A stretch of DNA of 64,000 nt from Pseudanabaena mucicola FACHB-723 (GCF_014696385.1 NZ_JACJQB010000015.1:1-64000), one strand, 5' to 3'. Positions 51,741 to 61,227 are shown, counted from the first letter of the stretch. A program made the numbers and translations. The notes: a model not told the origin generated them from the letters alone.

Positions 51741-52601
51741 ATGCCCGCCAAAGAAGAGTTACGTTTACCCAGTTGGTTACGTCCGCAAATCGGAAAAGCT
51801 GATCAAATCTCTGAAGTTCAACAAATTATTAAACAAAGAGGTATCCATACAATTTGTGAGGAGGGACGTTGCCCCAATCGTGCCGAGTGCTATGCCCAAA
51901 AGACGGCAACTTTCCTTTTGATGGGGCCAACCTGCACCCGCGCCTGTGGTTTTTGCCAAGTTGATAAGGGGCATGCGCCGATGCCTCTTGATCCTGAAGA
52001 AGCAAGTAAGGTGGCGGATGCAGTAAATTTATTGGGCTTGGATTATGTGGTTTTAACTTCGGTGGCACGGGATGACTTGGCAGATCAAGGGGCTAATTGC
52101 TTTGTGGAGACGATGAATGCCATTCGACGATCGCGTTCCCATGTCAAAATTGAGGTTTTGACACCCGACTTTCGTGGCGATCGCAATTGTATTGAAACGG
52201 TGGCTTTAGCTAGCCCTGTTTGCTATAACCACAACATTGAGACAGTTAGACGATTACAGGGCAAAGTCCGCCGTGGTGCGAAGTATGAACGCTCTCTATC
52301 GGTTTTAGCGATGGTTAAAGAAATTGATCCGCGCATTATTACCAAGTCAGGGCTGATGGTGGGGCATGGTGAAACCCTCGAAGAATTGACGGAAACCATG
52401 CAGGATGTCTATGCAGTTGGCTGTAGTTCGCTGACAATTGGACAATATTTGCGCCCATCCCTTGAGCATTTACCAGTACAAAAATATTGGACTCCTGAAG
52501 AGTTTGAGCAATTGGGTGCGATCGCAAAACAGATTGGGTTTACTCATGTGCGATCTGGAGCTTTGGTACGCAGTTCCTATCACGCTAGCCAGATTTCTTA
52601 A
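51741..52601 (+). CDS. lipA: Lipoyl synthase
   Basis: A 286-residue radical-SAM enzyme that inserts two sulfurs into protein-bound octanoate. The auxiliary cluster cysteines are in [12 protein letters not shown], and the radical-SAM motif is C-T-R-A-C-G-F-C. The C-terminal R-S-S-Y-H-A carries the serine ligand. The N-terminus R-L-P-S-W-L-R-P is typical. It functionally complements gcvT, since the glycine cleavage H-protein needs lipoate, though the two are 2.6 kb apart. Confidence 0.97.
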   Translation: MPAKEELRLPSWLRPQIGKADQISEVQQIIKQRGIHTICEEGRCPNRAECYAQKTATFLLMGPTCTRACGFCQVDKGHAPMPLDPEEASKVADAVNLLGLDYVVLTSVARDDLADQGANCFVETMNAIRRSRSHVKIEVLTPDFRGDRNCIETVALASPVCYNHNIETVRRLQGKVRRGAKYERSLSVLAMVKEIDPRIITKSGLMVGHGETLEELTETMQDVYAVGCSSLTIGQYLRPSLEHLPVQKYWTPEEFEQLGAIAKQIGFTHVRSGALVRSSYHASQIS

Positions 52602-52660
52602 AATAAATATTTAAAAGCACAGCAAAGCGGCGCTTTTAAATAGCTTTTAAATATTTATTT
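52601..52660. repeat. Hairpin element with nested inner stem
   Basis: AAATAAATATTTAAAAGC and its complement (52601-52618, 52643-52660) with a 24-base loop that contains an inner AAAGC-GGC-GCTTT stem. It starts at the lipA stop. Confidence 0.8.
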
Positions 52661-52839
52661 GGTTTTAAGAAGTATAGTTTTTAAGACAGAAAAATAGCGG
52701 GTAATGGCAACGTTCGTAAATCCACTCCCCGCTAACTCTTGTTCAATGAAACAATTGAGACGCAGATATAACTTCCCACATAACTAAGCTGATTTTCATC
52801 GGCTAAAGCGCTTATTTGGAAGGTTATTGATTCAGATCC

Positions 52840-52876
52840 GCCAGTAAAAATGCGCCTCAGCCGCATTTTTACTGGC
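52840..52876. repeat. Hairpin overlapping the purK stop
   Basis: GCCAGTAAAAATGCG and its complement (52840-52854, 52862-52876) around CCTCAGC. The stem includes the purK stop codon at 52869-52871, so the gene's end is part of the structure. It probably acts as the purK terminator. Confidence 0.75.
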
Positions 52877-54023
52877 TATACCAAATACTCTCAATGCGAT
52901 CGCAAATTTCTATAGCTGCATCGTGGTAATCGGCTAACACTGTGACATGACCTAATTTGCGCCCAACTGATGATTGTTTTTTGCCATACCAATGAATGTG
53001 CGTATTGGGTAAACTTGCGATCGCAGTGCGCTTATCGGCGTAACCTGCATCCTCACAGGACTTATTCTCAAAACCTAATAGATTCACCATTACTGCCACG
53101 GGTGCAACCATTGACACATTGCCCAAGGGCATGGCACTGACAACGCGCAGCAATTGTTCAAATTGAGAGGTTTGACAACCTTCAATGGTGTAATGACCTG
53201 AATTGTGGGTGCGTGGCGCGATTTCATTAACGCTGACATCGCCTGTTGCTGTTAAAAAAAATTCAATGCCCAAAACCCCGATCGCATTCAAGGTAAGCAT
53301 GATTTGCTCAGCAATTTTTTTAATGCATTCACTCACTTGATCATTAACCCTTGCAGGGGCAACAGTCCGCCGACAGACTTGATTGGTTTGCAGTGTTTCC
53401 ACAACAGGATAAATAACAATTTCACCTGATTCCGAGCGGGCAGCAATGACGGCAAGTTCGCGCTCAAAAGGAATAAATGCTTCAGCGATCGCAGGCAGTT
53501 TCTGCATCATTGCCCAAGCCTGTTGCAGCTCAGTTTCATTCTCGATTACCCAAGTGCCTTTGCCATCATAGCCATGCCTTCTTGCCTTTAGCACCAATGG
53601 ATAGCCAAGTTTTGTCGCCGCCGCCAACAGATCGGCTTGATTATCGACAGCATAAAATTCAGGAGTGGGAATGTTATGAGCTTGAAAATGTTGGCGTTGA
53701 TTTAATTTGTCAACGGAAATTGCGAGGGTGTCGAGTTTGGGTAAAAACAACAAATTGCGATCGCGATCGATTAGTTCTTGAAGTGCCACGAGATCGACGA
53801 ATTCGTTTTCAAAGGTAATTACTTGGCAGTATTGAGCCATCTCGGCAGTTGCCCTAGCATCAGCAACTTTGCCATAAATGACGCGATCGGCAACGGTTAC
53901 GGCTGATTCTTCGGGGCTAGCTGCTTGCACAGACAGCTCCAGTCCAATCCTCTTGGCGGCAATTGCCATCATCCATGCCAATTGTCCACCACCAATCACC
54001 CCGATTTTCTGTCGAGTAACCAC
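52869..54023 (-). CDS. purK: N5-carboxyaminoimidazole ribonucleotide synthase
   Basis: A 384-residue ATP-grasp enzyme that carboxylates AIR with ATP and bicarbonate. It starts I-G-V-I-G-G-G-Q-L-A-W-M-M-A, the PurK signature. The ATP-grasp core has Y-P-L-V-L-K-A-R-R-H-G-Y-D-G-K-G-T, and the metal site N-E-I-A-P-R-T-H-N-S-G-H. The C-terminus has a G-R-K-L-G-H-V-T-V element. purE is not in the window. PurD at 22515 belongs to the same pathway. Confidence 0.96.
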   Translation of the reverse strand: MVTRQKIGVIGGGQLAWMMAIAAKRIGLELSVQAASPEESAVTVADRVIYGKVADARATAEMAQYCQVITFENEFVDLVALQELIDRDRNLLFLPKLDTLAISVDKLNQRQHFQAHNIPTPEFYAVDNQADLLAAATKLGYPLVLKARRHGYDGKGTWVIENETELQQAWAMMQKLPAIAEAFIPFERELAVIAARSESGEIVIYPVVETLQTNQVCRRTVAPARVNDQVSECIKKIAEQIMLTLNAIGVLGIEFFLTATGDVSVNEIAPRTHNSGHYTIEGCQTSQFEQLLRVVSAMPLGNVSMVAPVAVMVNLLGFENKSCEDAGYADKRTAIASLPNTHIHWYGKKQSSVGRKLGHVTVLADYHDAAIEICDRIESIWYSQ

Positions 54024-54110
54024 TGCAAACTTCCTGAATCAATATTTCTTTAAGTTAACAAATGTTCTCATATTATCAACCCATGTAAGTAACGAGGCGC
54101 AATTAAATAT

Positions 54111-54162
54111 AAAGCCCTAAAACCTGTGACGAAAGAGCTTGCACAAAAGGTTTTAGGGCTTT
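54111..54162. repeat. Hairpin element in the purK-ndhD gap
   Basis: AAAGCCCTAAAACCT and its complement (54111-54125, 54148-54162), continuing inward as TGTG/CACA with a bulge. It contains the AAAACCTGTG half of the 13733 palindrome. The rest of the 327-base gap between the divergent genes (54024-54350) holds no other feature I can name. Confidence 0.78.
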
Positions 54163-54350
54163 AATGATGTCTAGAAGAGAGTCACGACATGACGCGCCAC
54201 ATCCATCTTTTAGGTGTGATACTAGGTGTTATGGTCTGACACAATTGGCAGCAGCTATATGATTGCCATTGAAAAGAATGATGATGAAAACTTTGTAAAG
54301 TTTAGTACAATGCTTAACATTCCCTAGAGTAAGTATTTATTCTCATCGAC

Positions 54351-56054
54351 ATGACATCAGCCCAATTTCCTTGGCTTACTGCGATCGTCCTGCTGCCCCT
54401 CGTAGCTTCCTTACTCATACCCATCTTGCCAGACAAAGAAGGCAAAACTGTACGTTGGTATGCATTAGGCGTAGGTATCGCTGACTTTATCTTGATGTGC
54501 TATGCCTTCTGGAAAAACTACGATCCGAGCAGCTCGACCTTTCAACTCGCGGAAAAGTACACTTGGATACCCCAACTAGGTCTTAGTTGGGCAGTTTCGG
54601 TCGATGGCATCTCTGCGCCTTTAGTGTTACTCGCAGGACTTGTCACCACACTGTCGATATTTGCAGCATGGCAAGTTAACATCAAACCTCGTCTGTTTTA
54701 CTTCCTCATGTTGGTGTTATACGCCGCCCAGATTGGCGTATTTGTCTCCCAAGATTTACTGATGTTTTTCATCATGTGGGAAGTCGAACTCATTCCTGTA
54801 TATCTGCTCGTTTCCATCTGGGGAGGTCAGAAACGTCAGTATGCAGCGACCAAGTTTTTACTCTATACTGCCGCCGCTTCTATCTTCATCCTCGTTGCTG
54901 GTTTAGCCATGGCGCTTTATGGTAATAACCTCACCTTTGACATGGCAGAGCTAGCGCTCAAGGATTTCCCCCTTGCCCTAGAACTTCCACTTTATGCAGG
55001 TTTATTGATTGCCTTTGGTGTCAAACTAGCGATTTTCCCTCTCCATACTTGGCTGCCAGATGCCCATGGTGAAGCTTCTTCACCTGTATCGATGATTTTG
55101 GCGGGTGTACTCCTCAAAATGGGTGGCTATGGTTTAATTCGCTTAAATATGGGACTACTAGATCATGCCCATGTTTACTTTGCGCCAGTTTTAGCGATGC
55201 TCGGTGTGGTTAATATTGTCTATGGTGCGGTCAACTCCTTTGCCCAAACTAATATGAAGCGCCGCCTTGCATTTTCATCAGTCTCGCATATGGGGTTTGT
55301 GCTGATTGGGATTGCCTCATTCACGGATTTGGGAATCAGTGGCGCAATGTTGCAAATGCTCTCCCATGGCTTGATTGCCTCTGTGTTGTTCTTCCTCGCT
55401 GGCGTTACCTACGATCGCACTCACACCATGCTCATGACCGAGATGGGCTATATCGGCAAAGTAATGCCCAAGGTGTTTGCGCTGTTTACAGTCGGTGCGT
55501 TAGCATCCCTTGCTTTACCGGGCATGAGCGGATTTGCTAGCGAGATTTCGATCTTTGTGGGGATGACATCCAGTGATGTTTATAGCTCTACTTTCCGCAC
55601 AGTTACGGTATTTCTAGCCGCAGTGGGCGTAATTTTAACGCCGATTTACTTACTGTCGATGCTGCGTCAGATTTTTTACGCCTCCGATGCAAACCCCACT
55701 TGCGATATCAATCCATCGTGCGATATCTCTGATATCAGCCTCAAGGCTCAAGGGAATCAGGATGTAGTTTGTTTTGGAACCAATTGCATTTTACCTAGCG
55801 AAGCTGATTTTAGTGATGCTCGTCCCCGCGAAGTATTTATCGCCCTATGCTTGCTAGTTCCAATCGTGGCGATTGGTGCTTATCCCAAACTAGCAACTAA
55901 TCTCTATGATGCAACTACGGTTGCGATTAATTCACAGGTGCGTCTCGCCCGTGAGCAGGTTGCCTCCGCTAAGAGTGAGCAAATCTTTGCTGAGCAGTCT
56001 GGATTCCCAACGCTTGCAGAATCACCAAGTAAGGCAGTTGTAGCAACTAAGTAG
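54351..56054 (+). CDS. ndhD: NAD(P)H-quinone oxidoreductase subunit 4 (NdhD)
   Basis: A 567-residue membrane protein with about 14 helices. Key elements are [22 protein letters not shown] (the conserved Glu in the proton-pumping helix), [16 protein letters not shown] and a conserved Lys in G-V-K-L-A-I-F-P. It is a core antiporter-like subunit of NDH-1. Cyanobacteria have several NdhD forms; D1/D2 serve respiration and cyclic flow and D3/D4 serve CO2 uptake. With no ndhF or cup gene next to it, a D1/D2 type is more likely. Confidence 0.94.
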   Translation: MTSAQFPWLTAIVLLPLVASLLIPILPDKEGKTVRWYALGVGIADFILMCYAFWKNYDPSSSTFQLAEKYTWIPQLGLSWAVSVDGISAPLVLLAGLVTTLSIFAAWQVNIKPRLFYFLMLVLYAAQIGVFVSQDLLMFFIMWEVELIPVYLLVSIWGGQKRQYAATKFLLYTAAASIFILVAGLAMALYGNNLTFDMAELALKDFPLALELPLYAGLLIAFGVKLAIFPLHTWLPDAHGEASSPVSMILAGVLLKMGGYGLIRLNMGLLDHAHVYFAPVLAMLGVVNIVYGAVNSFAQTNMKRRLAFSSVSHMGFVLIGIASFTDLGISGAMLQMLSHGLIASVLFFLAGVTYDRTHTMLMTEMGYIGKVMPKVFALFTVGALASLALPGMSGFASEISIFVGMTSSDVYSSTFRTVTVFLAAVGVILTPIYLLSMLRQIFYASDANPTCDINPSCDISDISLKAQGNQDVVCFGTNCILPSEADFSDARPREVFIALCLLVPIVAIGAYPKLATNLYDATTVAINSQVRLAREQVASAKSEQIFAEQSGFPTLAESPSKAVVATK

Positions 56055-56073
56055 AACTTCTCTAATTAGGGTT

Positions 56074-56100
56074 AACAAGCGATCGCTGCGATCGCTTGTT
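56074..56100 (+). terminator. ndhD terminator built from two HIP1 sites
   Basis: AACAAGCGATCGC-T-GCGATCGCTTGTT: each arm contains the HIP1 octamer GCGATCGC. A short T-rich tail (TTTTCTT) follows on the plus strand. It lies 20 bases past the ndhD stop. Confidence 0.85.
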
Positions 56101-56172
56101 TTCTTATGTATAGCAAAGATCGGAATAGTTAGGGCAATTGGCAGAAAGTTTGTTGAACAGCATTCCATAAAC

Positions 56173-56262
56173 GAGACTGTAAATTTCTTAGTGTTTAATT
56201 GACAAATTTAACGAAAAAACAATGGTTTCAGCCTGAATTTACACAAAAAATTTTACAGTCTC
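56173..56262. mobile_element. 90-bp MITE-like element, left copy
   Basis: A 90-base unit with terminal inverted repeats GAGACTGTAAA and TTTACAGTCTC. An almost identical unit in the same orientation lies at 56564-56653. Here no target-site duplication is visible, which suggests that one flank has been rearranged or that the first base is changed (C for G). Confidence 0.85.
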
Positions 56263-56550
56263 CAGACTATTAACCTATTTGCTGGGTGTAAATCCAAACG
56301 AGTTATCAATTTTCTGGCTTATTTACGCAATCATCGTCATCGTATTCCTGCGTATGGTTATCTACAAAAACAGGGTCTTCCCATTGGCTCTGGCTCTGTT
56401 GAATCAACAAGTAAACAGATTGGTCGTCGGGTCAAGATTTCTGGCGCTCAGTGGCATAGAGACAATGTTGCTCAAGTTTTGAAACATCGTTGTGCTTATC
56501 TCAATGGCTATTTCTATCCTCCTAAGTATTTCTACTCAGTGCCTAATTGA
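56263..56550 (+). pseudogene. C-terminal fragment of an ISKra4-like transposase
   Basis: An open frame without a start codon, ending in TGA at 56548-56550. It reads K-R-V-I-N-F-L-A-Y-L-R-N-H, then Q-G-L-P-I-G-S-G-S-V-E-S-T, then Q-W-H-R-D-N-V-A-Q-V-L. The G-L-P-I-G-S-G-x-V-E-S signature and the following G-A-Q-W helix are typical of ISKra4-group and related cyanobacterial transposase C-termini. The N-terminal two-thirds is missing, so it is inactive. It lies between the two MITE copies. Confidence 0.8.
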
Positions 56551-56562
56551 GATGCTCCCGTT

Positions 56563-56654
56563 GGAGACTGTAAATTTCTTAGTGTTTAATTGACAAATTT
56601 AACGAAAAAACAATGGTTTCAGCCTGAATTTACACGAAAAATTTTACAGTCTCC
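56563..56654. mobile_element. 92-bp MITE-like element, right copy, with 5-bp target duplication
   Basis: The unit GGAGACTG...CAGTCTCC is flanked directly by CCGTT on both sides (56558-56562 and 56655-56659), a clear 5-bp target-site duplication. Apart from one base (ACACG for ACACA) it matches the left copy. It inserted 12 bases past the transposase fragment's stop. Confidence 0.92.
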
Positions 56655-56752
56655 CCGTTCTTCCATATTGTCCTCTCTAGTCATTAACTATTGTACTCGA
56701 ATGATTTTAGGTTGCTAATCATGGGTTTAATGTTTACCTTGGCTCGCATCAA

Positions 56753-59245
56753 CTATTTGAGTATTCGTTGTATGTTTCCTCCAAAGGCTTTGTTAACTCT
56801 CTCGATTTGTTTGGGAGCTTCTTTCATTTGCGCGAAAAGTTTTAGGGCTTCATCTTTGTCTTTTTGTGCTTTGAAATGTTTTCCCATAGCTTGATGTGTT
56901 AGAGCGCGTTGAAAGTAGGCTTCGGCAAGGTCACAGTTTCCACCAATTTTATTAAGTTTCTCTATAGCTGTGTCATAGTTAGAGATTGCGTCATCCCACT
57001 TACTCTTCATTCTATCAAGAGTAGCTAAACCAACTAGAGCATTTGCCTCAACTTGAGTGTACTGACTATCCTTTGCCTCCTTTTGGGCATTTTTGTACAT
57101 CTTTAATGATTTCTCAAAAAATGATTTCTCAAAATCTGACAAGTTCATGTATGCTTTGCCCATGAATAACCATCGATAGCACTTTGACCAAGAGTTCCTA
57201 TTAGTTATCTCCAACTTGCCTTGTACTTTTTCAGCATAATCAATTGCTTCCTGTCTGAACCCTAATACAGAGTTCACAAAACTCAAGCAATAGTATGAAT
57301 CAAATGTATACTCATTTTTATATTTCTCCTCATCTATATTTTTTGATAGTTTTATACATTCTTCAAAATTTGCTTTCGCTTGCTCAAGTTCCCAAAGCTC
57401 TATTTGACAAAGTCCTATATTCAAGAATGCCACTGCTTGAAGGCGAGGTAAGTCATATTTAATTGCTATTTCTTTTGATGTTTCATGAAAGTCAATAGCC
57501 TCCTTTATATCTCCCATTAACCAACAAACATCCCCTAAGATATTGTATATCCTGCTTAGTTGATATCCATCAGTCATATGATTGACTACTGTCCTAATAT
57601 CTGATCTGATATCGCTAAGCAATCCTAGTCTATAAAGTGAACCTCCCAAAGTCTCTTCGCTTGTCTCTTTATAAGTTACCGTTTGAGTGATTACCTCACC
57701 AGCTAATGCAAACTCGTTAATATTTATATAGTGATGGTAAGCTTCAAAAGCTTTTAATGCATCATCTCTATTTGTAAGAGATTTGAAAGATTTTTTCCAA
57801 AATTCAGCAGCTTTTTGATTCGCTTTTATCCCTTCCTCTGTCCACTTTCCAGAACTATCTCGCAATCGACTCAATGCCTGCTGACGCATCACAGGATGGA
57901 GTAAATATCCTTTCTTTTCTACTAAGAAATCAATGAGACAGAAATCTCTCAAATTTTGAATTACGCGTTTAGCTTTAAGTTTAGATTCTGTCTTATCTTC
58001 CCAAAATAAAGCAGTAATGCCCTCTTCAGGAACCGTATCCACTGAACCCTGATAACGATAACATCCCATCCGACAGAGCAAATTATAAGCGTCTAAATTA
58101 TGCTTTTGTAACCGTTCAAACTGTAGATCAAATAAGCCCTCAATTGTTGAAATTCTTAGTAAATCCTCCTGATTCGCATTCCAAAAAGCTTCTAAATCCT
58201 TTCCATATTCGTCATTTTTAACAATATTCGCACACAGCACAGCCATACATGCAGCATTACCGTCATAAGCCCCATGAATTTTATTAATAGCTGAATCTTC
58301 CTTGCCTAAAGACTCTTCACTGATTTGAACACCATAACTTTGAAAATATTCATGCCAACTTCTAGCGCATAACCTAGGTAGTCGACAGGTTTCAAAGCTG
58401 AACCTGTGCTCATTAATCGGTTCTCGACTAGTGATCAATGTAATTGAACCTACGAAGGGATCAGATAGAACTTCTAATAACTCAATATATTGCTTATGTT
58501 CATCTTTGAACCATCCATCGACCAGAGCAGGTTCAATGTTATCTATCACAAAGCAAATAGGGCGCTTAACATCAACACTTGTAAGTAGTTTTCGAAAACG
58601 CTCTAACTTAATCCGAAATTGTTGTCCACCTATTTCCTCGCCCCAAAAATCTTGCAACCATTTATCAACCAGTGAGGCAGCTCCTTGAACATCATTGCTA
58701 TCGGTACTTGCAACTTTAAAAAAATCATGATAATCAAATTTTTTACCGTAAAACCTCGCGACCGTTGACTTACCTCGCCCACCTACTCCTAATAGGAGAA
58801 CGAGTCTATTTTGCTTAAACTTTATATCTAGTTCCACTAAAACATCATCCCGTCCAATAAAATTAGGAGCAGACGCTGAAGCTGAAGATGTTGTTAATTT
58901 GGGAGTAGAGTTACTTTGGGATGCGGTTGGGGGTTGGAAACGATTATCATCAATTAGACCATGCAGTATAGAAGGATGTAAAAAATCTGGCTTATATTTT
59001 CGAAATAAATTGATTAAATCATCCTCATGTAAACCGCCTCTCCCATAATACTTGATATCAAAGTGTTTACAAACTAGTTTTAGTCTTCGTGATACATTCG
59101 AGATATCAATTTCTAGAGATTTCGCAATTTCTTTTTGAGATTTGCCATGTTGTAAGAAATGAACTAAAAAAGTCTTCATTACAACATAGGGCTTAGCAGG
59201 ACTTTCCAGTTCTTTAAATTTTTTCAAAAATATTTGCTCGTCCAT
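56753..59245 (-). CDS. STAND ATPase: HTH, NB-ARC and TPR repeats
   Basis: An 830-residue protein. Residues ~20-70 form a LuxR/sigma-like HTH (S-Q-K-E-I-A-K-S-L-E-I-D-I-S-N-V-S-R-R-L). A Ser/Ala-rich linker precedes an NB-ARC module with Walker A G-V-G-G-R-G-K-S-T, Walker B I-C-F-V-I-D-N-I-E and sensor L-I-T-S-R-E. A winged helix (about 400-460, ending L-L-H-P-V-M-R-Q-Q-A) leads to a TPR array from about 550 (for example A-V-A-F-L-N-I-G-L-C-Q-I-E-L-W-E-L-E-Q-A). The family includes Avs-like defence proteins and regulators; no effector domain is visible. It stands next to MITEs and a toxin-antitoxin remnant. Confidence 0.9.
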   Translation of the reverse strand: MDEQIFLKKFKELESPAKPYVVMKTFLVHFLQHGKSQKEIAKSLEIDISNVSRRLKLVCKHFDIKYYGRGGLHEDDLINLFRKYKPDFLHPSILHGLIDDNRFQPPTASQSNSTPKLTTSSASASAPNFIGRDDVLVELDIKFKQNRLVLLLGVGGRGKSTVARFYGKKFDYHDFFKVASTDSNDVQGAASLVDKWLQDFWGEEIGGQQFRIKLERFRKLLTSVDVKRPICFVIDNIEPALVDGWFKDEHKQYIELLEVLSDPFVGSITLITSREPINEHRFSFETCRLPRLCARSWHEYFQSYGVQISEESLGKEDSAINKIHGAYDGNAACMAVLCANIVKNDEYGKDLEAFWNANQEDLLRISTIEGLFDLQFERLQKHNLDAYNLLCRMGCYRYQGSVDTVPEEGITALFWEDKTESKLKAKRVIQNLRDFCLIDFLVEKKGYLLHPVMRQQALSRLRDSSGKWTEEGIKANQKAAEFWKKSFKSLTNRDDALKAFEAYHHYININEFALAGEVITQTVTYKETSEETLGGSLYRLGLLSDIRSDIRTVVNHMTDGYQLSRIYNILGDVCWLMGDIKEAIDFHETSKEIAIKYDLPRLQAVAFLNIGLCQIELWELEQAKANFEECIKLSKNIDEEKYKNEYTFDSYYCLSFVNSVLGFRQEAIDYAEKVQGKLEITNRNSWSKCYRWLFMGKAYMNLSDFEKSFFEKSLKMYKNAQKEAKDSQYTQVEANALVGLATLDRMKSKWDDAISNYDTAIEKLNKIGGNCDLAEAYFQRALTHQAMGKHFKAQKDKDEALKLFAQMKEAPKQIERVNKAFGGNIQRILK

Positions 59246-59293
59246 GTTTCCCCATCACTAAGCCCTTAAAGCTGACACTACCTATGATACTAT

Positions 59294-59554
59294 GAACACA
59301 TCGCAAAGCTCAGCAAGCTCATCCAAAAGTTTTTAGCCAGTCCGCCAGAAGCCAGATTTGAGGAAGTCCGCACCCTGCTTGAAGGTTTAGGATTTCACGA
59401 AGCACGTTCAAAAGGCATTCATCATATTTTTCGAGACCAACTAGGGAGGTAGTTAACTATCCCAAAAACAGGTGGTCAAAAAGTTAAGCGTCCGTATATT
59501 CAAAAAATCGTAGAAATGCTCAATTTAGAGGACTGGAAAGATGACAATAACTAA
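59294..59554 (+). pseudogene. hicA: Broken hicA-like toxin gene
   Basis: Reading from 59294, the frame gives K-L-I-Q-K-F-L-A-S-P-P-E-A-R-F, then L-L-E-G-L-G-F-H-E-A-R-S-K-G-I-H-H-I-F-R, then an in-frame TAG at 59450-59452, then L-T-I-P-K-T-G-G-Q-K-V-K-R-P-Y-I and a TAA at 59552-59554. This is the HicA (YcfA) pattern, with its conserved histidine in G-I-H-H-I-F. There is no good start codon upstream (a TGA closes the frame near 59286). Nonsense mutation and loss of the start make it a pseudogene. The last bases overlap the hicB start. Confidence 0.85.
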
Positions 59555-59939
59555 ACTCGATAAATCAACTTCTCAACGTCAATCTCTAGATTACTACCTC
59601 AAACTCGCCTATCCCATTACTTTCTATCCCGATCCTGATGGTGGTTATGTTGCCGAAATCAAGGATTTAAAAGGTTGTCTCACCCAAGGCGAAACCATCG
59701 AAGAAGCCGCAACAAATATCAATGAAGCCCGTGAGATATGGATAGAAACTGCCTATGAATACGGTGATGAAATTCCTTTACCTAGTTCTGAATCTGAATA
59801 TAGCGGTAAACTCATGCTGCGGATTCCTAAAGGTTTACATCACCGCCTAGCCACCCTAGCCAAAAGTGAAGGCGTAAGCCTCAATCAATATCTCCTCTTC
59901 CTACTCAGTTCCGCCACAGGTAAGTCTGCATTGCACTAG
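59541..59939 (+). CDS. hicB: HicB-family antitoxin
   Basis: A 132-residue antitoxin. The N-terminal half is the HicB RNase-H-like fold (Y-P-D-P-D-G-G-Y-V-A-E-I-K-D-L-K-G-C-L-T-Q-G-E-T-I-E-E-A). The C-terminal part (L-M-L-R-I-P-K-G-L-H-H-R-L-A, then S-L-N-Q-Y-L-L) is a ribbon-helix-helix DNA-binding domain. It starts inside the last codons of the broken hicA, the usual overlap. Intact while its toxin is not, it may now be a free regulator or an antidote to a toxin elsewhere. Confidence 0.92.
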   Translation: MTITKLDKSTSQRQSLDYYLKLAYPITFYPDPDGGYVAEIKDLKGCLTQGETIEEAATNINEAREIWIETAYEYGDEIPLPSSESEYSGKLMLRIPKGLHHRLATLAKSEGVSLNQYLLFLLSSATGKSALH

Positions 59940-60083
59940 ACAAAATTTATGTGCATTTTTGTCTGTGCATTTTTGCACAAAGTCATTACACATTGCATTT
60001 TTGCATGTTTTTCAAAGATATTGAACATTTCCTTTAACCTGAGTTCATCTCACAAAGAGATAAGTAACTCAGGAGTAAAACGA

Positions 60084-61208
60084 ATGAACATCTCAATTCT
60101 AACAACTGTTTCTAAATGCACTGGCTTTGTATTTGGTGGTGTTGCGATCGTGTCACTTGCATCCATTGTTGGATCGTCTTCGTCTAATGCTGAAACCTTT
60201 GTACTTAATGGCAACAAGGCTCTCAATACTAATCCAAGTTTTCGTACAATCGATGGACACCCCCGTATGTCTATCTGGGATCATGTCCTTAGTGATCCCG
60301 ATCAAAACTTTGATCGGAAAGCTGGCGGTAATGGAGGAGACCATTTGGTTCATCGCCGTACAGTTAAATGTTTGAATGCCGCTCGTCCTTGGAATGGGGC
60401 TGAAGTCAATATTTATCCTTGCCGATTTGGCGATGCCGACCAGAACTTTAACATTGAATCCATCGGAAATGGTGATGTACAAATCAGGCTCGCTAAGACC
60501 AAATTTTGTATAGACAATCCCAACCGTATTAATGGCGGTTTAGTAACCTTGCAGCAATGTGTCAGTAATGCTAATCAACGCTTTAAGATTAACGGTGGCA
60601 CGACACCACCACCATCTATCGGCTACTATCGCGATCTTTCTTCTCTATCCAATGATGCGTGGGATCAATACAGTGGTGATAGCACAAGGTTTGATCCCAA
60701 TCCCAAGTGGGATGGGAACGTAAATGAAAAGTCGAAAACCCCTCCATCGATCAGTCAAATCTACTCTGATCTGAGTGCAACAATCTTTGGAAATCGCCGC
60801 CCGATGAATACTGGTTATTTGTACGATCAGGGCTATTTCAATGGCTTTAAGAAATGGCACGCTGGATTTGACATTGACGCACCAAAAGGCACTCCAGTTA
60901 AAGCTGTAATTGGTGGAACTACATGGAATATTCAAAACACAACTGGCAACTACTTCATGGCTGTTAAAGGTGATGATGGCAAACTATGGATTTATGGACA
61001 TCTTGGCAGTTTGAGTGTGGCAAACGGAAAGAGGATTGAAGCAGGGCAAGAAGTTGGCAAAACCGGCGTTCAAAATCATCTACATTTAGAAATTCAGAAC
61101 AATGTAAGCAAGTATGAACAAACCTTGGGTGCTCATGCTAATCAACAGTTTGTTCGAGATGTAACTTTTAGTCCACTTCATGCCTTCTGGCAAGTTAAGA
61201 ATAGATAG
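60084..61208 (+). CDS. Secreted ricin-lectin plus M23 endopeptidase
   Basis: About 374 residues from ATG 60084, with AGGAG 8 bases upstream; the longer frame from 59949 gives an unlikely leader. A signal peptide (I-V-S-L-A-S-I-V-G, cleavage near N-A-E-T) is followed by a ricin-type beta-trefoil region with three Q-x-F repeats (D-Q-N-F-D, D-Q-N-F-N, N-Q-R-F-K). After a T-T-P-P-P linker, the C-terminus is an M23 peptidase: W-H-A-G-F-D-I-D-A-P-K-G-T-P and H-L-H-L-E-I-Q give the zinc ligands. Such proteins cut peptidoglycan or bacterial cell walls outside the cell, with the lectin part binding sugar. Confidence 0.88.
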   Translation: MNISILTTVSKCTGFVFGGVAIVSLASIVGSSSSNAETFVLNGNKALNTNPSFRTIDGHPRMSIWDHVLSDPDQNFDRKAGGNGGDHLVHRRTVKCLNAARPWNGAEVNIYPCRFGDADQNFNIESIGNGDVQIRLAKTKFCIDNPNRINGGLVTLQQCVSNANQRFKINGGTTPPPSIGYYRDLSSLSNDAWDQYSGDSTRFDPNPKWDGNVNEKSKTPPSISQIYSDLSATIFGNRRPMNTGYLYDQGYFNGFKKWHAGFDIDAPKGTPVKAVIGGTTWNIQNTTGNYFMAVKGDDGKLWIYGHLGSLSVANGKRIEAGQEVGKTGVQNHLHLEIQNNVSKYEQTLGAHANQQFVRDVTFSPLHAFWQVKNR

Positions 61209-61227
61209 TCAAACTATTCTTACTTTT

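Noticed and set aside
56279-56482. Open frame starting M-L-G-V-N-P-N
   Set aside because: It is in a different frame from the transposase fragment, which explains the region better.
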